NCBI RefSeq assembly: GCF_900101875.1
Contig: NZ_FNAI01000005.1
Location: forward strand, 124,001 to 188,000
DNA: 64,000 nt
Source: Mucilaginibacter pineti
GTDB taxonomy: Bacteria; Bacteroidota; Bacteroidia; Sphingobacteriales; Sphingobacteriaceae
Direction of reading: 5' to 3'
Shown here: positions 24,771-33,027 of the stretch, in pieces
How the letters are laid out: every line of letters starts with the position of its first letter
Numbering within the stretch: position 1 is the first letter of the stretch
The notes under the pieces: generated by a model
Databases searched by the model: none
Seen by the model: the letters and a program-made list of their open reading frames with translations, nothing else
What the model was told of the DNA's origin: nothing
Position numbers and translations under genes: made by a program

Positions 24771-25646
24771 ATGAAATATATAATTATTTGTTTATTGCTA
24801 TCGGCAGCCAGCGTATTTGCGCAGCCTGCGGGTAAAATAATGGAGGAGCAAAACATCAAAAGCGACATTTTAAAACATAATGTAAAATACGCTATCTATC
24901 TCCCACCTGATTACGAAACATCGAATCGAAGCTATCCGGTTGTATACCTGCTGCATGGCTATGGCGACGACCAAACAGGTTGGCTACAGTTTGGAGAAGT
25001 AAACCGATATGCCGACAAAGCCATTGCCGACGGCACCATACCACCCATGATCATTGTAATGCCCGATGCGCAAACTACCTGGTACATCAACGCTTTTGAT
25101 AGGAAACAAAGCTACGAAGACTTCTTTTTTAAAGAGTTTATACCAGCCATCGAAAAAGATTACCGTATTAAAAGCAGCAAACAATACCGCGCCGTTGCGG
25201 GCCTTTCCATGGGGGGCTACGGTACACTTATTTACAGTATAAAACACCCCGATATGTTTTCGGCAGCAGCGGCATTTAGCGCGGCCGTACGTACCGATGA
25301 TGATTTCATAGGCGTTACCGATGCCCGCTGGGCAGAGGCATACAGCAAAGTTTTCGGTCCTAATCTCAAAGGTAAAGAACGGCTTAATGCTACGTGGCAG
25401 GCCAACTCGGTTCTGGGGTTGGTACAAAGCAAACAAACCGATGAACTTAACGAAGTACGTTACTGGATTGACTGCGGCGATGACGATGCCTTAAGCAAAG
25501 GCAATTCCCTGTTGCACATCGCTTTAATGGAAAAGAATGTACCGCATGAGTTCCGCATCCGCGATGGCGCCCACACCTGGACCTATTGGCGTACCGGCAT
25601 CACCAACGCGCTGGAATTTATAGGCGACAGCTTCAGGCAGAAATAA
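24771..25646 (+). CDS. Secreted esterase (esterase D/PF00756 family), copy 2
   Basis: 291 residues: signal peptide ending VFAQ, nucleophile S146 in GLSMGGYG, acid within WIDCGDDDAL and histidine in RDGAHTWTYWR. Same architecture and many identical stretches as the copy at 23384. Repeats flanking it (24747-24770 and 25725-25748) may mark the duplicated unit. The divergence between copies suggests an old duplication with possible specialisation. Confidence 0.9.
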   Translation: MKYIIICLLLSAASVFAQPAGKIMEEQNIKSDILKHNVKYAIYLPPDYETSNRSYPVVYLLHGYGDDQTGWLQFGEVNRYADKAIADGTIPPMIIVMPDAQTTWYINAFDRKQSYEDFFFKEFIPAIEKDYRIKSSKQYRAVAGLSMGGYGTLIYSIKHPDMFSAAAAFSAAVRTDDDFIGVTDARWAEAYSKVFGPNLKGKERLNATWQANSVLGLVQSKQTDELNEVRYWIDCGDDDALSKGNSLLHIALMEKNVPHEFRIRDGAHTWTYWRTGITNALEFIGDSFRQK

Positions 25647-25724
25647 AGGTAGATGTTCAGGTGTGCAAATTTCAGATGTGCAGATTAAAAAAGAGTATTG
25701 TTCCTGCTTTATGTAATTGATATC

Positions 25725-25748
25725 TGATACTAACTACGTGATACCAAA
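25725..25748 (+). repeat. 24-base direct repeat, copy downstream of esterase 2
   Basis: Matches 24747-24770 at 23 of 24 bases. It ends close to the stop of the convergent TPR gene (25751). Confidence 0.7.
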
Positions 25749-25750
25749 AA

Positions 25751-26317
25751 CTATTGATCACTTAAAATATCTTCGCAATTCTTTTTCAGCTTCTCTAATC
25801 GTGCGGGAAGAGTATCAAGCACTTTATCATCTTTTATATTTTGATAAAGTGATTTAATAAGAATAAGCGTATTATCATCCGGGTCGCAAGCCTGGGCTTT
25901 TTCAAGGTGAGGCAAAGCGTTCTTAACTTTGGCAATATCGGCTTCGTCTTTAATTTCCGCATTAGGTGCTTTATCTGCGATACCCTTTATCAGCAAATAG
26001 CCTAATGCCCTATGGGCTACGTAATAATTAGGCTGAGCGGCAATTACCATTTTATAAAATGCAATTGCTTTTACACTTTGGCCACCATCCTCATAAAGTT
26101 TGGCCATAGAATTATAATAACTTATACGGACTTTCTGCGGAAGTTTAAGCGTATCAGGAAGTATTTTTTCACCAATATCCATTGCCTTATCCTGCTCGTT
26201 TTGTAGACGTGCAAGATTAAAGTCGAGATATTGATCGTAAACCTTATCAGCATTTTGTGCTTGTGCCAGCAAACCGACGACAACCATCAACAACAAAAGG
26301 CATGTTCTTTTAAGCAT
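25751..26317 (-). CDS. Small exported TPR protein
   Basis: 188 residues: signal peptide (MLKRTCLLLLMVVVGLLAQAQ) and three to four TPR-like helix pairs, for example SVKAIAFYKMVIAAQPNYYVAHRALGYLL and ALPHLEKAQACDPDDNTL. Probable periplasmic adaptor; partner unknown. Confidence 0.75.
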   Translation of the reverse strand: MLKRTCLLLLMVVVGLLAQAQNADKVYDQYLDFNLARLQNEQDKAMDIGEKILPDTLKLPQKVRISYYNSMAKLYEDGGQSVKAIAFYKMVIAAQPNYYVAHRALGYLLIKGIADKAPNAEIKDEADIAKVKNALPHLEKAQACDPDDNTLILIKSLYQNIKDDKVLDTLPARLEKLKKNCEDILSDQ

Positions 26318-26392
26318 AGCAACAAATATAAAGCTCAGCCTCTTAACGTAATAACTGGTAGTTTAATATAGGAGTATTTGAGCAACTCAACT

Positions 26393-27040
26393 TTATTCCA
26401 AAATCTCCGCTATTTCTTCAAAGCCCTTTTCACGGGCTAAATCGGCGGGTAGTTTGCCACCTTCCATGCGGGTATTAACTTCGGCACCGTGCTCCAGCAA
26501 TAATATGAGTAATTCCAGATTTCCGTTTTGCGCAGCGGAATGCAATGGTGTTGCACCGGCCTGCTGTTTAATATTAATGAGCGACCCGTTATCGATGAGC
26601 ATCCGCGCTATTTGTGTATAGTTACCCACACATGCCGAGTGCAATGGATACACCTGGAAACCATTGTTTGATGGTATATTAACATTGGCCCCTTTAAGTA
26701 CCAGGTATCGGGCCACATCATGGTGCCCAAAATAGCAAGCCAGGCCCAAAGCTGTAAAACCATCGGGTGCATGCTCGTCTAAAGAATCGGGGTGTTCATA
26801 AACCAGGTTTGCTATTACTTCAAGCTTACCCGCCGCCGCGGCCTCAAACATGTTTATCTCGTTTACATGTTTAAGCAGCAGATTGGTAACCTCTGGTTTT
26901 TTATAATAACAAGAAAGCATAATAGGCGAAACCTGGTGACTGGTGGGCGTAGTGGCAAGTTTTGGATCTTGCAAAAGCAAGGCCTCCAACTGGGCTAAAT
27001 TGGCAGTAGTTATATATTCTTCCAGCTTTTCTACACTCAT
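26393..27040 (-). CDS. Ankyrin-repeat protein
   Basis: 215 residues made of about six ankyrin repeats with the usual G-TALxxACxxGHxxxAxxLLxxGA pattern; clear ones are DGFTALGLACYFGHHDVARYL and GATPLHSAAQNGNLELLILL. No signal peptide, so cytoplasmic protein-protein binding is likely. The last repeats are closest to consensus. Confidence 0.85.
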   Translation of the reverse strand: MSVEKLEEYITTANLAQLEALLLQDPKLATTPTSHQVSPIMLSCYYKKPEVTNLLLKHVNEINMFEAAAAGKLEVIANLVYEHPDSLDEHAPDGFTALGLACYFGHHDVARYLVLKGANVNIPSNNGFQVYPLHSACVGNYTQIARMLIDNGSLINIKQQAGATPLHSAAQNGNLELLILLLEHGAEVNTRMEGGKLPADLAREKGFEEIAEILE

Positions 27041-27238
27041 TTTTTATAACGAACCAAGGCTTTTCTACATCAGGCATTGGCTTTAAGGAGCCTTATGTAA
27101 GCTTGTTTCTCAATAATACTAAAAAAATAAAAACCCACCTAACTATTTGTATAATCTGTTAACTTTATATTTCGTCAATTACTTGTTTTAGGAATGATTG
27201 GTGCGAGAGTTTTAATTTTATATGTTGTTTTTGCAAAG

Positions 27239-27268
27239 TTTACATAGGTAAAATTTTACGTAAGTTTG
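27239..27268 (+). promoter_or_regulatory. ftsK: ftsK promoter with palindrome in spacer
   Basis: TTTA (27239-27242), 18 bases, TAAGTTTG (27261-27268), 23 bases before the ATG at 27292. The perfect palindrome GTAAAATTTTAC (27248-27259) fills most of the spacer, an ideal position for a repressor. Confidence 0.5.
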
Positions 27269-27291
27269 CAGCTAAAGGATGTTACATCAGG

Positions 27292-29865
27292 ATGCCGGTA
27301 AAAGGAAATCAGTTTAAATCAAATAGTTTTAAGGACGATAATCAACCCCGCCAATCGGGTAAAGCTGAAAAGGAACGGGTTAGTAAAAGGTCGTTGCCTA
27401 AGATGCCCAGCTTTGATATGGTGGATGGCAGGGCTGTGAAAATAGCGGGCTTGCTTTCACTGTTATTGTCTATATTTTTCCTGGTGGCATTTACTTCCTA
27501 TCTGTTCACCTGGCAAGAAGATCAAAGTTATATTTCAAAAACAAATGGTGGCTGGCACAACCTGGCCACAGGTCAAACCATCAAAGAAATTTCAGAAGCA
27601 GGAGCCGAATTAAAAGCCCAAAACTCGATGGGTAAATTTGGCGCATTGCTAAGCAACCAGTTCATTTATGAGTGGTTTGGCGTAGCATCGTTCATATTTA
27701 TATTCATATTTTTTGTGATTGGTTATCGCCTGTTGTTTAAAGTAAAACTATTTTCAATAGCCAAAACCCTTGGTTATTCATTTTTCGGGATTGTTTTTTT
27801 ATCCATAGGCATTGGCTATGTCCATGCCTTTATTATTGATTATCCGCATTATTTAGAAGGCGGTTTTGGGTATTGGGGCAATAAACTGCTTGATGCACAG
27901 ATCGGGCCGGCGGGCACGGCAGGTGTATTGGTATTTGCAGCATTAGCTGTATTGGTGATAGCCTACAATATCGATTTTAAAATCCCTAAACGTAATAAAA
28001 CAACAGTGGCGGAGGTTTCGGTTGATGAAGTTGTACCCGAGCCTGTTGAATTACTGGATGAAGAGATATCGCTTCCTGTTGAATGGCCGCGGGGCAACCG
28101 CGTAAAGAATAACCTGGCCGCACAGCAGGAAAACTTTGTAAAACCCGAGCCGCTTAAACAGCAGCCGTTGATACAAACCCCAATTTACCATGAGCCGGTA
28201 GTTTTAACGCCGGATAACACCGCGCGTCACGAGCCCGAAGAGGAGGATGAAATTCCGCTTACTATTGACGTGAACCGCCCGCTGCCTGAGTTAAGCGTTG
28301 AAAAGGCCGATGATATTAAGGCGAAGGAACTGGTAAATCAGTTTGGTATTTATGACCATAGGCTCGATCTGGCGAATTATAAATTCCCGCACTTGGATCT
28401 GTTGGAAAACCACGGCTCAAACAAGATCTCCGTTAACGCCGAAGAACTGGAAGCCAACAAAAACAAGATAGTTGAAACGCTGAACCATTATAATATCGAG
28501 ATCGATAAGATAAAAGCCACCATTGGCCCAACGGTTACGCTGTACGAAATTATACCGGCCCCGGGTGTGCGTATCTCCAAGATAAAAAACCTCGAAGATG
28601 ATATTGCACTTAGTCTGGCCGCTTTAGGGATCCGTATCATTGCGCCAATGCCCGGGAAGGGTACCATCGGTATAGAAGTACCAAATCAAAACCCGGAAAT
28701 GGTTTCGATGCGTTCTATCTTATCGACAGAAAAATTCCAGAACACCACCATGGATCTGCCTATTGCTTTAGGTAAAACCATATCTAACGAGGTGTTCATT
28801 GCCGATTTGGCCAAGATGCCCCACTTACTGGTGGCGGGTGCTACAGGTCAGGGTAAATCCGTTGGTATTAATGCCATATTGGTTTCTTTGCTTTACAAAA
28901 AACACCCTGCTGAGCTTAAATTTGTACTGGTAGATCCTAAAAAGGTAGAGCTTACCCTGTTCCGCAAAATAGAAAGGCACTTTTTAGCCAAACTGCCCGA
29001 TGATGGGGACGCTATTATCACCGATACCAAAAAAGTGGTCAATACGCTTAACTCTCTTTGTATTGAAATGGACCAACGATATGACCTCCTTAAAGACGCA
29101 CAGGTGCGTAACCTTAAAGAATATAATGCCAAATTTGTTAACCGTAAAATAAGCGACCCTGAAAAACACCGTTACCTGCCATTCATCGTGCTGGTAATTG
29201 ATGAATTTGCCGATTTAATGATGACCGCAGGTAAAGAGGTAGAGGTACCGATTGCCCGTATTGCCCAACTGGCCCGTGCAGTGGGTATCCACCTGGTTAT
29301 CGCAACGCAAAGGCCATCTGTTAATATTATTACGGGTACAATTAAGGCCAACTTCCCATCGAGGCTGGCGTTTAGGGTGCTCTCCAAAATTGATTCACGT
29401 ACCATATTAGATGCCGGTGGTGCAGATCAATTGATCGGTCGCGGGGATATGCTGTTCTCTACCGGCAGCGACCTGATACGCTTACAATGCGCGTTTGTAG
29501 ATACACCTGAGGTAGAAGCTATATCTGATTTTATAGGCGGGCAAAAAGGCTATCCATCGGCCCTGCTCCTGCCAGAATACGTTGGCGAAGGCGAAACCAG
29601 CAGCGCCAAGGATTATGACCCTGATGACCGCGACCCAATGTTTGAAGATGCCGCCCGTTTAATTGTACTGCATCAGCAGGGATCTACTTCACTTATTCAA
29701 CGTAAAATGAAACTTGGCTACAACCGTGCCGGCAGGATCATTGACCAGTTGGAAGCCGCCGGTATTGTTGGTTCGTTTGAAGGCAGCAAAGCCCGTGACG
29801 TACTTTACCCTGATGAGTATAGCTTGGAACGCTACCTGGAAACCCTTCAAAAACCCAAAGATTAA
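27292..29865 (+). CDS. ftsK: DNA translocase FtsK/SpoIIIE
   Basis: 857 residues. Four N-terminal membrane helices (about 50-75, 128-147, 155-180, 205-225) anchor it at the septum; an acidic/proline linker (about 240-345) is followed by the alpha/beta motor (about 350-780) with Walker A GATGQGKS at 516-523 and Walker B FIVLVIDEFADL, and a gamma winged-helix domain (about 795-857, GSTSLIQRKMKLGYNRAGRI) that reads KOPS-like sequences. It pumps chromosome DNA at division. Length is close to SpoIIIE and shorter than E. coli FtsK because of the short linker. Confidence 0.97.
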   Translation: MPVKGNQFKSNSFKDDNQPRQSGKAEKERVSKRSLPKMPSFDMVDGRAVKIAGLLSLLLSIFFLVAFTSYLFTWQEDQSYISKTNGGWHNLATGQTIKEISEAGAELKAQNSMGKFGALLSNQFIYEWFGVASFIFIFIFFVIGYRLLFKVKLFSIAKTLGYSFFGIVFLSIGIGYVHAFIIDYPHYLEGGFGYWGNKLLDAQIGPAGTAGVLVFAALAVLVIAYNIDFKIPKRNKTTVAEVSVDEVVPEPVELLDEEISLPVEWPRGNRVKNNLAAQQENFVKPEPLKQQPLIQTPIYHEPVVLTPDNTARHEPEEEDEIPLTIDVNRPLPELSVEKADDIKAKELVNQFGIYDHRLDLANYKFPHLDLLENHGSNKISVNAEELEANKNKIVETLNHYNIEIDKIKATIGPTVTLYEIIPAPGVRISKIKNLEDDIALSLAALGIRIIAPMPGKGTIGIEVPNQNPEMVSMRSILSTEKFQNTTMDLPIALGKTISNEVFIADLAKMPHLLVAGATGQGKSVGINAILVSLLYKKHPAELKFVLVDPKKVELTLFRKIERHFLAKLPDDGDAIITDTKKVVNTLNSLCIEMDQRYDLLKDAQVRNLKEYNAKFVNRKISDPEKHRYLPFIVLVIDEFADLMMTAGKEVEVPIARIAQLARAVGIHLVIATQRPSVNIITGTIKANFPSRLAFRVLSKIDSRTILDAGGADQLIGRGDMLFSTGSDLIRLQCAFVDTPEVEAISDFIGGQKGYPSALLLPEYVGEGETSSAKDYDPDDRDPMFEDAARLIVLHQQGSTSLIQRKMKLGYNRAGRIIDQLEAAGIVGSFEGSKARDVLYPDEYSLERYLETLQKPKD

Positions 29866-29919
29866 ACCTATTATTATTTAATTGCTCTAACCAATAACTA
29901 TTGATGATTATAGTTGTTG

Positions 29920-30612
29920 ATGAAAAAAACACTAATGAAAAAGATATTATTATATACCGTTCTTACTTTAAGTTCATACACCGCTGCTTTTGCTCAAAAA
30001 GATGCGCAGGCAAAAGCTATACTGAGCCAGGTGAGCCAGAAATACAAATCGTACGATGCTATTAAAACCGACTTTAGCTTTACGCTTGATAATCCGCAGG
30101 CGGGCGTTAAAGAAACCCAAACAGGCACTTTAATTTCTAAAGCTAAAGCAGGCAAATACAAGGTTACGCTATACAGTTCAGCCGCAGCCAAAGATGTAGA
30201 CAAGGAAATTATAAGCGATGGTAAAACCCAGTGGACCTACCTTAAAAAGGATAAGGAAGTACAAGTAGGCGATGCTGCCAAGGGTGGAGAAGGCATTAAT
30301 AACCCCTCACAAATTTTCACCATTTACGAACACGGTTACAAATACCTGTACACCGGCGAACAGAAAATTGCCGGCAAAGCATACCAGGTGATTGACCTTA
30401 CCCCCGAAGATGCCAAACAAAACATTTTCAAGGTTCGTTTACTGGTAGACAAGGTAAAAAAACAGATCTATAGCGCTTTGTTGTTTGATAAAAACGGCAA
30501 TAAATACAACTACACTGTTAAAAGCTTTACACCAAATGCGCCAGTAACCGATAACGTTTTTGCCTGGGATGCCAAGGGCCACCCGGGAGTTGAAGTTGTT
30601 GATCTGCGGTAA
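29920..30612 (+). CDS. LolA-like outer-membrane lipoprotein carrier
   Basis: About 230 residues from the ATG at 29920 (a second ATG at 29935 is also possible; a TTG extension at 29914 adds only two residues). After the signal peptide (YTAAFAQ) the region AKAILSQVSQKYKSYDAIKTDFSF and later VIDLTPEDAKQNIFKVRLLVD fit the LolA half-barrel that ferries lipoproteins across the periplasm. It follows ftsK by about 54 bases, the same order as ftsK-lolA in proteobacteria. A strong terminator ends the unit. Confidence 0.8.
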   Translation: MKKTLMKKILLYTVLTLSSYTAAFAQKDAQAKAILSQVSQKYKSYDAIKTDFSFTLDNPQAGVKETQTGTLISKAKAGKYKVTLYSSAAAKDVDKEIISDGKTQWTYLKKDKEVQVGDAAKGGEGINNPSQIFTIYEHGYKYLYTGEQKIAGKAYQVIDLTPEDAKQNIFKVRLLVDKVKKQIYSALLFDKNGNKYNYTVKSFTPNAPVTDNVFAWDAKGHPGVEVVDLR

Positions 30613-30630
30613 ATACCGATGATATTCAAT

Positions 30631-30664
30631 AAAAAAGGCGATGAATAAACTCATCGCCTTTTTT
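30631..30664 (+). terminator. Strong intrinsic terminator after the lolA-like gene
   Basis: A perfect 14-bp stem (30631-30644 with 30651-30664, core GGCGATGA/TCATCGCC) with a 6-base loop and six T residues. The A run on the left arm makes it potentially bidirectional. Confidence 0.9.
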
Positions 30665-30681
30665 GTTCTTAAACCCCTCCA

Positions 30682-30794
30682 TCGCTCGGCTCCTGCCGAG
30701 TGACTACTATCTAACGGCCTCCGGCCGTGATAAAGCAGATCCGTAAGCCGGCCGGAGGCTGCCTAATAACCGTCACTCGGCAGAAGCCGAGCGA
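30682..30794. repeat. Nested GC-rich inverted repeat
   Basis: Outer arms of 23 bases (30682-30704 and 30772-30794; one mismatch, starting TCGCTCGGCT) enclose perfect 11-base inner arms GCCTCCGGCCG (30717-30727) and CGGCCGGAGGC (30749-30759). The base composition is strikingly richer in G+C than its surroundings. It lies between convergent genes. Confidence 0.8.
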
Positions 30795-30824
30795 CTGCGC
30801 ATCAAACAAATAGTCTATCATCTA

Positions 30825-32033
30825 CTAATACTTCTTATCCATTAACCACGCTGCCAGGTCCTTATTATAATTAAAATACGATGCCGGCGGTAGTTTTACG
30901 GCATTCAGGATGATGAGCGGCACCTTTATTTCATAAACTGAACCATGACTGCGGTAAGTTGCAGGAAGGTCTTCCTCTGGTTGACTTTCCAAGTCGCCAA
31001 AAACTGTTGTGGAATCACCAAGTACTACCAGATCGCCGATGCGGGTTACGGGCAGATGATATTTTTTAGCGGCCCCGGCACGGGTAAGTATGGTTTCTAT
31101 TCCTTTTATTTTAGATAAGGCGCTTTTAACCTGCTGCACGTCTTTTGCGCTGTTGAGATAAACATAAGCCGCGCCGCCAAACCCACGGTGATGTTTCAGG
31201 TATTTATCTTTCTCGGGGCTTAACGCCAGCTTAATATTTACGTTTTGAAGCAGTAAGGCTTTTTGGATATCCACACAACGGCTTTTATGGTTCACATCAT
31301 GATCTGCAGTAATGAGTATCGTGGCATCAGGGGCGGCTTCGCTGATCTGGTGGATATAATTATCAATATTGGCCAGGTGATTTATAGAATTACTATCCGT
31401 TGGCGCCCAGGTGTGCATAGGATAATCGGTAGTGTGAATATACAGGCAGCGGATATCTTCCCGGTTTTTCAGCAAATAAATACCGGCCTGCATCGACCAA
31501 TAATTTACCTCAGCACTGTAAATACTTGCCGGCTTGCCTATCTTACTTATCCAGGCACTGTCGGCAGTTTCGGGAGAAAGCACCAGGTCTGTACCTTCGG
31601 GCAACAGGGTTGTACTTTTCTTTTTGCTGGATACCAGTGCCGATTTAATATTATAAGCTTTTAACTTTTGAAAAATTGTCGGCGCAAGTACCAGGTGTTT
31701 ATCCTCCATATACTCTTCTTCGCCCTTATCATTCAAAAAGAAATTGCCACTAATACCGTTCACCTCGGGGAAGGTACCGGTACATATGGAAGTATTATTA
31801 GCGTTGGTAACAGTTGGCATCAGCGCGTTAACCTGTTTAAAAAAGCCTTTGGCAATCATAGCTTTCAAATATGGCATAGGGGCGTCCTTAAAATAACTCA
31901 TCCCAAATCCATCCATCATAATAATTACCACCCGCTTGCCATGGTTAAACTGCGCGGCTTGATCTTGTGCGTAATTAAGCTCCGAAAACAATAAAAGAAC
32001 TGCTGTTACCAAACAGCGAACCGAATATCTCAT
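30825..32033 (-). CDS. Exported alkaline-phosphatase-superfamily hydrolase, phosphonoacetate-hydrolase-like
   Basis: 402 residues: signal peptide (ending LNYAQ), metal-binding D41 in IIMMDGFG, and a nucleophile loop PTVTNANNTSICTG (Thr76) followed by GISGNFFLNDKGEEE and APTIFQKLKAYNI. This order is that of phosphonoacetate hydrolase (PhnA) and nucleotide pyrophosphatase/phosphodiesterases. Further metal ligands are in TADHDVNHK and the late HGS motif. It would cleave C-P or phosphodiester bonds in the periplasm. No other phosphonate gene is near, so the substrate is uncertain. Confidence 0.75.
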   Translation of the reverse strand: MRYSVRCLVTAVLLLFSELNYAQDQAAQFNHGKRVVIIMMDGFGMSYFKDAPMPYLKAMIAKGFFKQVNALMPTVTNANNTSICTGTFPEVNGISGNFFLNDKGEEEYMEDKHLVLAPTIFQKLKAYNIKSALVSSKKKSTTLLPEGTDLVLSPETADSAWISKIGKPASIYSAEVNYWSMQAGIYLLKNREDIRCLYIHTTDYPMHTWAPTDSNSINHLANIDNYIHQISEAAPDATILITADHDVNHKSRCVDIQKALLLQNVNIKLALSPEKDKYLKHHRGFGGAAYVYLNSAKDVQQVKSALSKIKGIETILTRAGAAKKYHLPVTRIGDLVVLGDSTTVFGDLESQPEEDLPATYRSHGSVYEIKVPLIILNAVKLPPASYFNYNKDLAAWLMDKKY

Positions 32034-32126
32034 GACAATTTTTTCACCGAAATTATCGATGAATAACTTAGCGAAAGGTGTCGGAATAAGAATTTAACAG
32101 AATGATAACCTCAACCTAACATAGCA

Positions 32127-32669
32127 CTATTGGTCCTCAAGTTCATTGATCTTCGATAAAATGACCGCTATCCTTTCCGCTACAGTAGTATCGCCTTCAA
32201 TTATTAAAACAGGTGTTGTAAGATTTTTGATCCAGGCTTGGTGGACTTGCAAGCTACGACCGGCGTGTAAATTCTCGTCGTAATTTGCCGCCCATTGTAA
32301 AAACTTTTCTGTTGTAATTTTGCGTTCGGGATCGGTGAATATCACATCGCCGTAACGTTCAAGCTCACGTTTCCGGAGCCTTTCTAATCTAATAGCAGGA
32401 GGAATGTATAAAAATACCGACAGGTCAAAATCCCAGTTATTGTCCCAGCTTACAACCGAGCCACCCAGGATCCAGTTATCGTGCTGCGCTGTTTGCTGAT
32501 TGATCAGTTGATTGCGTTCTTCGGGTGGACGCCTGGTGGTAAAAGGCGGATTGGTGGTTATCCAAAAAAACTCGTCGCTATCAAAATAGGGGTAATTGAG
32601 TTTTTTACCCAAGGCATTGCCCAACGTTGTTACTCCGGAGCCGGATGCTCCAAAAATATGTATACGCAT
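32127..32669 (-). CDS. P-loop kinase-like protein with Lys-less Walker A
   Basis: 180 residues resembling adenylate-kinase-like small-molecule kinases (COG0563/FlaR group). The P-loop reads GASGSGVTTLG: the usual lysine of GxxGxGK(S/T) is valine. Later parts are typical: YFDSDEFFW (substrate region), LGGSVVSWD, the lid-like RLERLRKREL with arginines, and a C-terminal IIEGDTTVAE. Related family members carry Thr or Val at this place, so the protein is probably not simply broken, but ATP use is uncertain. Confidence 0.7.
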   Translation of the reverse strand: MRIHIFGASGSGVTTLGNALGKKLNYPYFDSDEFFWITTNPPFTTRRPPEERNQLINQQTAQHDNWILGGSVVSWDNNWDFDLSVFLYIPPAIRLERLRKRELERYGDVIFTDPERKITTEKFLQWAANYDENLHAGRSLQVHQAWIKNLTTPVLIIEGDTTVAERIAVILSKINELEDQ

Positions 32670-32704
32670 GGTGATAAGAATTTACTGACGATCTTCTTCT
32701 ATGT

Positions 32705-32728
32705 AGAGATGCAATATCTTGCATCTCT
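32705..32728. repeat. Perfect GAGATGCAA hairpin (REP-like)
   Basis: AGAGATGCAA (32705-32714) and TTGCATCTCT (32719-32728) form a perfect 10-bp stem with the 4-base loop TATC. This is the common Bacteroidota GAGA(T/C)GCAA-TATC hairpin. It sits upstream of the kinase-like gene and downstream of the DUF1456 gene. Confidence 0.75.
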
Positions 32729-32760
32729 CGCTATATCAGATTTATTATTTAAGGTATGAC

Positions 32761-33012
32761 TTATTTGTCCTCTGTCTTCGGAACTCTTTTATCGGGCATG
32801 GGGCCTCTTTGGTGAATAATTAAGCCATTGAGGAAATTCCGCAGGATCTGGTCGCCGCATGGCTTAAAATTAGGGTGATCATCGGCACGGAAAATTGCAC
32901 CAAGTTCGGTTTTGGTGATGCGGAAATTAACCAGTTCCAATACTTTTATAATATCATCGTCGGTAAATTTCATAGCTACCCGCAGCTTTTTCATGATATC
33001 ATTATTGCTCAT
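32761..33012 (-). CDS. DUF1456 (YehS-like) protein
   Basis: 83 residues, one copy of the DUF1456 helical domain (NNDIMKKLRVAMKFTDDDIIKVLEL... GDQILRNFLNGLI). E. coli YehS carries two copies in about 156 residues, so this is a half-length version, as often seen in Bacteroidota. The function of the family is unknown. It lies 15 bases downstream of the helicase gene and is likely co-transcribed. Confidence 0.85.
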   Translation of the reverse strand: MSNNDIMKKLRVAMKFTDDDIIKVLELVNFRITKTELGAIFRADDHPNFKPCGDQILRNFLNGLIIHQRGPMPDKRVPKTEDK

Positions 33013-33027
33013 GCTCTTGGTATTTAA

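Noticed and set aside
30682..30794. Possible tRNA or structured RNA gene
   Set aside because: The fold is two nested stems without a cloverleaf, anticodon arm or CCA end; a repeat element fits better.
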